This document shows, one piece after another, positions 18,795-26,253 of a stretch of 64,000 nucleotides of DNA; within the stretch, counting starts at the first letter, position 1, and each line of letters begins with the position of its first letter. The position numbers and the translations under genes were made by a program. Source of the stretch: an uncultured Mucilaginibacter sp. (GTDB lineage: Bacteria; Bacteroidota; Bacteroidia; Sphingobacteriales; Sphingobacteriaceae); the NCBI GenBank assembly GCA_913775265.1, contig CAJYJH010000041.1, forward strand, positions 62,001-126,000, written 5' to 3'. The notes under the pieces were generated by a model, which did not search any database, was not told where the DNA came from, and saw only the letters and a program-made list of their open reading frames with translations.

Positions 18795-20039
18795 ATGAGC
18801 AGTGCCGATACCATCAGGATAGCCGTCAGGAAATTTGGTCCGTTTGAGAGCGCCTTACAAAAGCTTTGGGGTGCCTTTTGTGCAGAAACCGGCTGCTTGT
18901 TGAAGGCCGAGATGGTGCCGATGGATTTGGAACTGCTTTATGATACCATCATCAAAAACAAAGGGCTACAAAACGGAGACTGGGATATTGCCCACGTGGT
19001 TACCGACTGGCTCTACGAAGCCTGGAACAGTGGCTTGCTCGAAAACCTGCAGCCTTACATTGATGAGGCTGCTCCCGACGAATATCCTGCCGGTTGGAGC
19101 AATTCATTGCTTTCAGCTCAGCAATATGCTGATGGCGTAGCAGGGCTGCCTTTTCATGACGGGCCTGAGTGCTTGATTTACCGAAAGGATTTATTTGAGG
19201 ATGCTAACGAGCAGCAGGCTTATCATCAACAATATGGTAAACCTTTACAGGTACCACAAACTTGGGAAGATTTTCAAACCGTAGCCCAGTTCTTTAACCG
19301 GCCGGAGCAAAATTTATACGGTACGGTCTTCGCCGGTTACCCGGATGGCCACAACACTGTTTTTGATTTTGTGCTGCAGCTCTGGACTCGTGGTGGTGAA
19401 CTAACTGATGCCAGCGGAGAAATTAATATTGACACTCAGCAAGCTGCTAAAGGGCTGCAATATTATAGACAACTGTTTTTAGATACCAGTGCTGTACATC
19501 CCGAATCACAAAATTACGAGTCGGTAGCTATGGGCATGGCCTTCGCACGTGGTGAGGCGGCTATGATGGTCAACTGGTTTGGCTTTGCTTCGATGTGTGA
19601 AGTGATTGCCGAGTCGACAGTGAAAGGTAAAGTAGATATTACCAGACTTCCATGTCAGACAGGATCAAGTTCTGCATCGCTTAACGTTTATTGGTTATAT
19701 ACCGTAGGATCGGGTAGCCGCCATAAGCAGGTAGCCTACGACTTTTTGCGTTTCGCCACTAACCGCAATAGCGATAAACTGCTAACCTTAGAGGGTGGCA
19801 TTGGTTGCCGTATCTCTACCTGGACGGACCACGAAGTAAATACAGTTATACCATACTATCATAAATTGCAGGATTTGCACGAAGTGGCCAAGTCCCTGCC
19901 TCAAAAAAGTAATTGGGCGCAAATTGCCCACATTATAGATGAAGTTGTGCTGGCTGCCATCAATACCGATACACCTGTAGAAAAATTATTAGCGCAGGGC
20001 CAGCAAAAAATTAATGAACTGAATAGTTCGCCAATATAA
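18795..20039 (+). CDS. Second signal-less solute-binding-protein-fold protein, unknown role
   Basis: This 414-residue protein resembles family 1 sugar-binding proteins of ABC importers: WDIAHVVTDWLYEAWNSG, GVAGLPFHDGPECLIYRKDL, VFDFVLQLWTRGGEL and MAFARGEAAMMVNWFGF are typical core segments. It begins MSSADTIRIAVRKFG with no signal peptide, and an in-frame stop at 18780-18782 rules out a missed N-terminus, so it should be cytosolic. It is not a close copy of the first binding-fold protein of the operon (387 against 414 residues, few shared stretches). No ABC transporter subunits are nearby. Function is unknown; possibilities include substrate presentation to the CoA-transferases or a new catalytic use of the fold. 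Confidence 0.75.
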   Translation: MSSADTIRIAVRKFGPFESALQKLWGAFCAETGCLLKAEMVPMDLELLYDTIIKNKGLQNGDWDIAHVVTDWLYEAWNSGLLENLQPYIDEAAPDEYPAGWSNSLLSAQQYADGVAGLPFHDGPECLIYRKDLFEDANEQQAYHQQYGKPLQVPQTWEDFQTVAQFFNRPEQNLYGTVFAGYPDGHNTVFDFVLQLWTRGGELTDASGEINIDTQQAAKGLQYYRQLFLDTSAVHPESQNYESVAMGMAFARGEAAMMVNWFGFASMCEVIAESTVKGKVDITRLPCQTGSSSASLNVYWLYTVGSGSRHKQVAYDFLRFATNRNSDKLLTLEGGIGCRISTWTDHEVNTVIPYYHKLQDLHEVAKSLPQKSNWAQIAHIIDEVVLAAINTDTPVEKLLAQGQQKINELNSSPI

Positions 20040-20042
20040 CCT

Positions 20043-21125
20043 ATGCAGATTTCTTATCAACCCATATTACCTCAAAACCCACAACCTATCATCATAATTG
20101 GTGCCGGTGGTATTGTGAGCGACGCCCATCTGCCTGCTTATAAGAAAGCAGGGTTTAATGTAGTCGGAATTACCAACCGTACCCGTGCCCGGGCAGAAAA
20201 ACTTGCAGCCGAATGGGGCATCCCAAATGTGTACGATACCGTTGCTGATGCCGTTGCTAACGCACCTGCCAACGCAGTATACGACATCACTATTATGCCC
20301 GAAAAGTTTGTGGAAACACTGGAGCAACTGCCCGATGGTGCCGGAGTGCTGATCCAGAAACCGATGGGCGATTACTTTTGGCAAAGCAAAGAAATCCTCG
20401 AAGTTTGCCGCCGCAAAAACTTAGCTGCTGCCATTAACTGCCAGTTACGCTTTGCTCCTTACGTAAGCGCTGCTCGTGACATGATTGCGCAGGGACTGAT
20501 CGGCCAGTTGTATGATATGGAAGTCCGTGTAACCTTAACTACACCTTGGGAATTGTTCCCATTTGTAATGGTGCACCCGCGGCTGGAAATTCAATATCAC
20601 AGCATTCATTACATCGACCTAATGAGGTCGTTTTTAGGTGATCCAAAATCGGTAATGGCTAAAACGCTTAAACATCCGGCTAAAGAGCTGTCGTCATCAC
20701 GCTCAACTATATTGTTTGATTATAGCGATACCATGCACGCGGTCATTAATACCAATCATGATCACGCCTTCGGTCCGCATAACCAGGAAAGCTTTATCAA
20801 ATGGGAAGGTACCAAAGGAGCCATCAAAGCACGTATGGGCTTACTGATGGATTATCCGCATGGCGTACCCGATAAGTTTGAATACTGCATATTGGAGGAA
20901 GGTAAATCGCCGGAATGGAAAGAAATACAACTGGAAGGTTCTTGGTTCCCGGATGCTTTTATTGGTACCATGTCGAGCCTGATGCGGTACAAGGCTGACG
21001 AAACAGATGTACTGCCTACCCATGTAGAAGATGTGATTAAAACCATGGCCGTGGTAGAAAGCGCTTACCAAAGCAGCGATAACGGTGGAGTGTTGATTGC
21101 AGATCAACTGAAAGACTTGAAATAG
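20043..21125 (+). CDS. Gfo/Idh/MocA-family NAD(P)-dependent oxidoreductase
   Basis: This 360-residue cytosolic dehydrogenase has an N-terminal Rossmann fold starting PIIIIGAGGIVSDAHLPAY, with the usual substrate-side H-P-Y arrangement, and the family K-P motif as IQKPMGDYFW. The C-terminal domain carries YHSIHYIDLMRSFLGDP, with candidate catalytic His and Asp residues. Members oxidise sugars, sugar acids or inositols at a ring or chain carbon; D-apiose dehydrogenase belongs here. It lies 3 bp after the second binding-fold gene. The actual substrate is unknown, though oxidation of a sugar acid to a 3-oxo acid would fit the kinase and RuBisCO-like gene downstream (inference). Confidence 0.88.
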   Translation: MQISYQPILPQNPQPIIIIGAGGIVSDAHLPAYKKAGFNVVGITNRTRARAEKLAAEWGIPNVYDTVADAVANAPANAVYDITIMPEKFVETLEQLPDGAGVLIQKPMGDYFWQSKEILEVCRRKNLAAAINCQLRFAPYVSAARDMIAQGLIGQLYDMEVRVTLTTPWELFPFVMVHPRLEIQYHSIHYIDLMRSFLGDPKSVMAKTLKHPAKELSSSRSTILFDYSDTMHAVINTNHDHAFGPHNQESFIKWEGTKGAIKARMGLLMDYPHGVPDKFEYCILEEGKSPEWKEIQLEGSWFPDAFIGTMSSLMRYKADETDVLPTHVEDVIKTMAVVESAYQSSDNGGVLIADQLKDLK

Positions 21126-21192
21126 CAAACAGGATAAAGCAAGCTATTATAAATCATAAACGATATATTCGAAGCTCGAAGCAATATATTAT

Positions 21193-21639
21193 ATGTATTT
21201 CAAATCCACCTTTTTTGAAGATTACAATGTTGGCGATAAGCGCGTCACCTTAGGGCGAACCATTACCGAAACCGACTTTGTAGTACATGCCGGCCATACC
21301 GGTGATTTTTTTCCGCACCATATGGATGCAGAATGGTGTGCAACGCAACCATTTAAACAACGCATAGCACATGGCACCATGATTTTTAGTATCGGCATCG
21401 GGTTAACCGCGTCTGAAATTAATCCTGAAGCTATGTCTAAAGGATACGATAAACTGCGTTTTGTAAAGCCTGTTTTTATCGGCGATACTATTCATTCTGC
21501 GGTAACTATCTCCGAAAAGGCAGATAGCAAAAAGCCAGAATATGGTACTGTAACCGAACACGTAGAGGTAATTAATCAAAAAGGCGAAGTAGTACTGGTA
21601 TGCGACCACTTGCTGGTTGTTAAAAAAACAACTATTTAA
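21193..21639 (+). CDS. MaoC-like (R)-specific enoyl-CoA hydratase/dehydratase
   Basis: This 148-residue single hot-dog domain protein carries [14 protein letters not shown], where Asp38 and His43 match the D-x4-H catalytic pair of (R)-specific hydratases, followed by [13 protein letters not shown], the usual cofactor-pocket helix. It would add or remove water on a CoA thioester, presumably one made by the CoA-transferases upstream (inference). It follows the largest gap in the operon (67 bp), which holds only a weak imperfect inverted repeat (TATATT...AATATA). No CoA lyase or thiolase is encoded nearby, so the end of a CoA route is not evident here. Confidence 0.85.
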   Translation: MYFKSTFFEDYNVGDKRVTLGRTITETDFVVHAGHTGDFFPHHMDAEWCATQPFKQRIAHGTMIFSIGIGLTASEINPEAMSKGYDKLRFVKPVFIGDTIHSAVTISEKADSKKPEYGTVTEHVEVINQKGEVVLVCDHLLVVKKTTI

Positions 21640-21641
21640 AT

Positions 21642-22946
21642 ATGGCCAACATCAGCACCGGCGCCGAAAGCGCGGTAATTAACGAATCAGACTTAAAGGG
21701 GAAAAATTTAACGTTACCCTTTGCGCTTATATGCTCCCTCTTTTTTTTGTGGGGGATGGTGCATAACACCGACGGTATTCTTATTCCGCACTTAAAAAAA
21801 GCTTGTCAGTTAAGTAACGCACAATCTACATTGGTAGACACCGCCGTTTACGCAGCATATTTTTTAATGGCAATACCTGCAGGTATACTTCTCAGAAAAC
21901 TTGGTTATAAAAAAAGTATCCTAATAGGGCTTTGTTTAGCGGCTGTAGGTGCAGTACTATTTATACCTGCGGCAAATGCGCTTGCTTACACCGGATTTTT
22001 AGGCGCTTTGTTTATTATAGGCTGTGGTATTGCCATATTAGAAACAGCTGCCAATCCTTACGCGGCTGTACTTGGCGACCCGGCCAAGGCTACTACCCGT
22101 TTAAATTTAGCGGCCGCTTTTAACGGTGTAGCCGCCATGGTGGGCCCTTTAGTAGGTACGCTGTTTATTCTTTCGGGTAAAAGTTTAACGCAAGCTCAAC
22201 TGGATGCTATGCCATCTGCCGAGCGCACTGCCTATCTGTTACACGAGGCATCATCTGTAAAAGTTCCTTATGGCATATTGGCTGGTGTACTGGTTTTGGT
22301 AGCCATATTATTCGGCTTAACCAAGTTGCCCGAAATTAAAAATGTAACCAAGGAAGAAACTACAGGCGGCAGTTTCCTGGGCACTTTAAGACATAAACAT
22401 TTAGCCTGGGGCGTTATTACCCAGTTTTTTTATGTTGGAGCACAAACCTGTGTTATTAGTTTTTTTATCAGGATGGCTATTCAGGGCGGAGGCTTTGATG
22501 AAAAAACTGCAGGGTTTTGGCTGGCCGTATATGGCGCTTTTTTTGTTGGCGGACGTTTTATCGGCACATTCATTTTACAATATATAAAAGCCCCTAAGCT
22601 GCTTGCTATTTATGCTGTTTCGGCAGCTGTCCTTTGTGGCGTTGCTATCTTAATTCAGGGGGTATTTGTAGTCTATTGTTTATGTGGTATCGGATTCTTT
22701 ATGTCTATTATGTTCCCAACCATATTCAGTTTAGGTATTGATGGCTTAGGTGAGGATACTGCACCCGCCTCTTCTTTTATGATTATGTCGATAGTGGGCG
22801 GTGCCATACTGCCTTATATTATGGGTATGGTGATTGATTTTAGTCATGACCAAATACAACCAGGCTATATCATCCCGCTGCTTTGTTTCCTTGTAATCTT
22901 CTACTTTGGCTTAAGCGGTTATAAAATCAAAAAACGTTTAGTGTAA
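21642..22946 (+). CDS. FucP-like MFS sugar:proton symporter
   Basis: This 434-residue inner-membrane permease has about twelve hydrophobic segments. It has the FucP-subfamily pattern: LFFLWGMVHNTDGILIPHLKK, GYKKSILIGL and ILETAANPYAAVLG. Asp44 and Glu134 sit where E. coli FucP has the proton- and sugar-coupling Asp46 and Glu135. It should import a sugar, polyol or sugar acid with protons. It starts 2 bp after the MaoC gene, and its final base is the first base of the next start codon, so it is part of the operon and a good candidate for the entry step. Confidence 0.9.
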   Translation: MANISTGAESAVINESDLKGKNLTLPFALICSLFFLWGMVHNTDGILIPHLKKACQLSNAQSTLVDTAVYAAYFLMAIPAGILLRKLGYKKSILIGLCLAAVGAVLFIPAANALAYTGFLGALFIIGCGIAILETAANPYAAVLGDPAKATTRLNLAAAFNGVAAMVGPLVGTLFILSGKSLTQAQLDAMPSAERTAYLLHEASSVKVPYGILAGVLVLVAILFGLTKLPEIKNVTKEETTGGSFLGTLRHKHLAWGVITQFFYVGAQTCVISFFIRMAIQGGGFDEKTAGFWLAVYGAFFVGGRFIGTFILQYIKAPKLLAIYAVSAAVLCGVAILIQGVFVVYCLCGIGFFMSIMFPTIFSLGIDGLGEDTAPASSFMIMSIVGGAILPYIMGMVIDFSHDQIQPGYIIPLLCFLVIFYFGLSGYKIKKRLV

Positions 22947-24190
22947 TGGAGCGCATTATTGGTAAATATTTTATAGAAACGCCTTACGACTTGGAGAAAG
23001 CCGCACAGGTTTTAGCCGGTGAGCAATCGAGCGGAACCTTTGTAGCGGTGCCCGGCGAAACGGAAGAACTGAAAGCCCGTTTTGCGGCCCGTGTGGAAAA
23101 GATTACGCCGTTGGAGTCGGTTAAAGAATCGGCTATTCCGGGCGCTGTTTCTAAAAGTGGTTTATATCATCGGGGGAATATTGAGGTGTCCTGGTCGGTC
23201 GAGAACTTCGGTTATAATTTGCCCGTACTGGTCTCAACCCTGCAAGGTAATTTATATGAGATTACCCAATTTACCGGCTTAAAACTGATGGATATTGAAT
23301 TGCCGCCATCTTACACCGAACATTTTAAAGGACCGCAATTTGGTATAGAAGGCTGCCGCAATTTAACCGGCGTGCAAGCACGTCCGTTAATTGGCACCAT
23401 CATCAAACCAAGCATCGGCATGACGCCTGAGCAAACTGCCGAGCTGGTAAAAACGCTGGCCGAAGCAGGAATTGATTTTGTGAAAGACGACGAGCTATTA
23501 TCGGCCTCAGCCAATTCAAGTTTCGAAAACCGTGTGGATGCCATTATGCGTGTCATAAACGCCCATGCCGACAAAACCGGTAAAAAGGTGATGTATGCTT
23601 TTAACTTAAGCGACGAGTTAGATTCTATGCTTCGCCGGTACGAATATATTGTAAAAGCAGGCGGAACCTGCGCCATGATAAGCTTAAACAGTGTGGGCTT
23701 GTCAGGTGTAAAGAAAATATGCGACCAGCGCCAGTTGGCTATACATGGCCACCGCAATGGTTGGGGAATGCTTAACCGGCACCCATTGTTGGGTATTGAG
23801 TTTCTGGCTTATCAAAAGCTATGGCGCTTAGCTGGTGTAGATCAGATCCATGTCAATGGTATTCAAAATAAATTCTGGGAGTCTGACGACTCAGTCGTAC
23901 GGTCGATGGAGGCATGTTTGCAGCCATTAGCTAACGGTACAACTGTATTGCCCGTAGTATCATCAGGCCAGTGGGGAGGACAGGCGTTTGAAACCTACCG
24001 CCGTGTACCCACTACCGATTTGCTGTACATGGCAGGTGGTGGCATTATGGCACATCCCGACGGGCCAACCGGCGGCGTGGTAGCCCTACAACAAGCCTGG
24101 AAAGGCGCGGTTGACGGTCTAAGCCTGGAAGACGCCGCTGCCACATACCCGGAGTTTAATACCTCGGTAAAAAAATTTGGTAATAAATAA
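22946..24190 (+). CDS. RuBisCO-like protein (form IV-type large subunit), possible 3-oxo-isoapionate-4-phosphate-type enzyme
   Basis: This 414-residue homologue of RuBisCO large subunit keeps most catalytic positions (spinach numbering in brackets): Lys154 (K175) in TIIKPSIG, Lys180-Asp182-Glu183 (carbamylated K201, D203, E204) in DFVKDDE, His267, His269 and Arg270 (H292, H294, R295) in IHGHRN, His302 (H327), loop-6 Lys309 (K334), Ser339 (S379) and GGG 364-366. Lys177 is replaced by Ser156. Such proteins do not fix CO2 in autotrophy. Those beside DUF1537 kinases act as decarboxylase or transcarboxylase-hydrolase on 3-oxo-isoapionate 4-phosphate (OiaX/OiaT type). The kinase gene starts 2 bp downstream, making that chemistry or a close variant likely. 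Confidence 0.82.
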   Translation: MERIIGKYFIETPYDLEKAAQVLAGEQSSGTFVAVPGETEELKARFAARVEKITPLESVKESAIPGAVSKSGLYHRGNIEVSWSVENFGYNLPVLVSTLQGNLYEITQFTGLKLMDIELPPSYTEHFKGPQFGIEGCRNLTGVQARPLIGTIIKPSIGMTPEQTAELVKTLAEAGIDFVKDDELLSASANSSFENRVDAIMRVINAHADKTGKKVMYAFNLSDELDSMLRRYEYIVKAGGTCAMISLNSVGLSGVKKICDQRQLAIHGHRNGWGMLNRHPLLGIEFLAYQKLWRLAGVDQIHVNGIQNKFWESDDSVVRSMEACLQPLANGTTVLPVVSSGQWGGQAFETYRRVPTTDLLYMAGGGIMAHPDGPTGGVVALQQAWKGAVDGLSLEDAAATYPEFNTSVKKFGNK

Positions 24191-24192
24191 CG

Positions 24193-25584
24193 ATGCATAA
24201 ACACGAACTGTTACTGGCCTATTACGGCGATGATTTCACCGGATCTACGGATGCGCTGGAATTTTTGACCCGTGCCGGCATCAAAACAGTTTTATTTATG
24301 GAGCCGCCAACGGCAGAGCAGTTAGCACAGTATGAAGAGGTGCAAGCTATCGGTGTGGCTGGCCTCACCCGTTCAATGCCACCTGATGATATGGAGGCTG
24401 CTCTGTTACCTGCCTTTGCAACCTTAAAAGCACTTGGCGCGTCGCACGTCCATTACAAAGTATGTTCCACGTTCGATTCCTCTCCGGCTATTGGCAGCAT
24501 TGGCCGGGCTATCGATGTAGGAGCCAAAGTTTTTCAGGCGCCGTTTGTCCCTTTATTAGTGGCTGCGCCTGCATTGGGCAGGTATTGTTTTTTCGGTAAT
24601 CTGTTTGCCCGTATGGGTATCGGTAGTACCGGTCAGGTTTACCGGCTGGATCGTCACCCATCTATGAGCAAACACCCGGTAACACCGGCCCACGAAAGCG
24701 ATTTGCGTTTGCATTTAGCTGAGCAAACTGATAAGCGGACAGGGCTGATAGATGTTTTGCAACTTGCACAATCCTTAGCAGATGCACAACAAGTACTTAA
24801 AGACAAGATAGCCGAAGGTTGGGATACTATTTTATTTGATGGGGGAGAAGAGTCGCATTTGACTGCAATTGGCCATCTGATAGATGAATACGCCGGCGCT
24901 GAGCAACCGTTATTTTCGGTTGGATCGTCCGGTATCGAAATGGCTTTAGGAAATCATTGGAAATCAGCCAATAAAATACAGCCAAGGACGGAATTCGAAC
25001 TGGCTGAAGAAGTTGAACAACTAATGGTGATTTCCGGCAGTTGTTCGCCCGTAACATCCCGGCAAATTGAGGTGGCGTTACTACATCATTTTGCCGAAAT
25101 TATTATCAATACTGAGGCTTTAGCCTCCGGTAAGGATGTAGCATCTGTCATCTCAGAAAATATTGAGCAAGCTACTGCTGCTTTGCGAGCCGGTAAAAGC
25201 GTGGTAGTACATACGGGTGGAAACAATCCGGACTGTGTTGATACGGCGCTTGAAGCATTTATAAAACAAGGATTAACACCGACTGAAATCCGTAGCAGAA
25301 CAGCTCAGTTGTACGGCACTGCCTTGGGCAGTATTGCCGATGCTGTGATAGCTCAAACCAATGTGAAGCGCTTACTGATTGCTGGTGGAGATACTTCCAG
25401 TTATGCAGCCCGTGCTTTGGGCATCGAGGCGGTAGAAATGATCGCCCCTGTAGTTTCAGGTGCACCATTGTGCAAAGCTTATGCGCCCGGTAAAGCAGTA
25501 GATGGTTTGGAAGTAAATATTAAGGGCGGGCAGGTAGGCGATGAACATTATTTTTTAACGGTTTTAAAAGGAAAAGCAAATTAA
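24193..25584 (+). CDS. DUF1537 four-carbon-acid-sugar-type kinase, possible 3-oxo-isoapionate kinase (OiaK-like)
   Basis: This 463-residue cytosolic kinase has the sugar-acid-binding N-terminal domain marked by YYGDDFTGSTDALEFLTRAG (about 10-29) and VHYKVCSTFDSSP. The ATP-binding C-terminal domain has IAGGDTSSYAARALG (398-403 core) and IKGGQVGD near the end. Members phosphorylate 3-oxo or 2-oxo sugar acids. Those of the tetronate pathways sit beside an aldolase or decarboxylase (OtnC type), which is absent here. Pairing with a RuBisCO-like gene is the arrangement known for OiaK, so the kinase probably makes the phosphorylated 3-oxo acid that the RuBisCO-like protein cleaves (inference). Confidence 0.85.
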   Translation: MHKHELLLAYYGDDFTGSTDALEFLTRAGIKTVLFMEPPTAEQLAQYEEVQAIGVAGLTRSMPPDDMEAALLPAFATLKALGASHVHYKVCSTFDSSPAIGSIGRAIDVGAKVFQAPFVPLLVAAPALGRYCFFGNLFARMGIGSTGQVYRLDRHPSMSKHPVTPAHESDLRLHLAEQTDKRTGLIDVLQLAQSLADAQQVLKDKIAEGWDTILFDGGEESHLTAIGHLIDEYAGAEQPLFSVGSSGIEMALGNHWKSANKIQPRTEFELAEEVEQLMVISGSCSPVTSRQIEVALLHHFAEIIINTEALASGKDVASVISENIEQATAALRAGKSVVVHTGGNNPDCVDTALEAFIKQGLTPTEIRSRTAQLYGTALGSIADAVIAQTNVKRLLIAGGDTSSYAARALGIEAVEMIAPVVSGAPLCKAYAPGKAVDGLEVNIKGGQVGDEHYFLTVLKGKAN

Positions 25585-25585
25585 C

Positions 25586-26242
25586 ATGGCAAAAACATTA
25601 GGACTAATACATACCTCTCATACCCTGATACCGGTGTTTCAGCAACTGGTAAAGGATAACTTACCCGGCGTAAATACTTTTAATATTGTAGACGATAGTT
25701 TGGTGCGTAATATTCGCGAGCGTGGCGAGTTAACTTCTTCTATAAGTAAACGGGTGGCCGACTATGTGGCTTCGGCCGAAGATTCGGGTGCTGATTATAT
25801 TCTGGTCACTTGTTCATCCATCGGCGCCGCAGTTGAAGCAGCAGCCGAAAACAGTAAAGTAACAGTACTGCGGGTAGACCAGCCTATGGCAGACCTTGCC
25901 GTACAATCGGGCAAACGCATTGGTGTGATCGCCACATTATCAACCACCTTAGAACCCACCAGCGATTTGGTAAAACGCAGAGCGACTATTGCCGGTAAAG
26001 ATATTGAACTGGTAGCCAAGCTATGCGACGGCGCTTTTGAAGCCCTGATGGGCGGCGATGCAGCTAAACATGATGCCATTGTGACTGCTGCCTTGCGCGA
26101 ATTATCAGAACAGGTAGACGTAATCTTACTGGCACAAGCCAGCATGGCGCGCGTAGTTGAAGGCCTTGCCGAAGAGGATAAGAAAGTGCCTATATTGGCC
26201 AGTCCGCCAAATGCCATTCAGTACATCGCGTCTGTCATTTAA
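25586..26242 (+). CDS. Asp/Glu racemase-superfamily protein with one active-site Cys replaced by Gln
   Basis: This 218-residue protein has the two-domain Asp/Glu racemase fold. The first catalytic cysteine is kept as Cys76 in ILVTCSSIG. At the second site, where family members have a Cys-Thr, the sequence reads VILLAQASMARV, so Gln184 replaces the second cysteine. Two-base racemisation is therefore unlikely. Family relatives with altered sites include maleate isomerase, hydantoin racemase and arylmalonate decarboxylase, so an isomerase or decarboxylase of a sugar-acid intermediate is plausible (inference). It starts 1 bp after the kinase stop, in the core of the RuBisCO-like module. Confidence 0.82.
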   Translation: MAKTLGLIHTSHTLIPVFQQLVKDNLPGVNTFNIVDDSLVRNIRERGELTSSISKRVADYVASAEDSGADYILVTCSSIGAAVEAAAENSKVTVLRVDQPMADLAVQSGKRIGVIATLSTTLEPTSDLVKRRATIAGKDIELVAKLCDGAFEALMGGDAAKHDAIVTAALRELSEQVDVILLAQASMARVVEGLAEEDKKVPILASPPNAIQYIASVI

Positions 26243-26253
26243 AAAGTCAATCA

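Noticed and set aside
15346..20039. The two solute-binding-fold genes as parts of an ABC sugar importer
   Set aside because: Neither has a signal peptide, upstream stops exclude one, and no permease or ATPase is encoded in the operon.
21126..21192. Imperfect inverted repeat before the MaoC gene as a promoter or terminator
   Set aside because: No T run and no TAnnTTTG box; probably ordinary spacer.
22946..24190. True CO2-fixing RuBisCO or methionine-salvage MtnW
   Set aside because: RuBisCO Lys177 is replaced and no phosphoribulokinase is present; no mtn genes are nearby, while a DUF1537 kinase is directly adjacent.
24193..25584. Assignment as a D-threonate/erythronate kinase
   Set aside because: The tetronate pathways carry an aldolase or decarboxylase partner and a 4-phospho-threonate dehydrogenase, which are absent.
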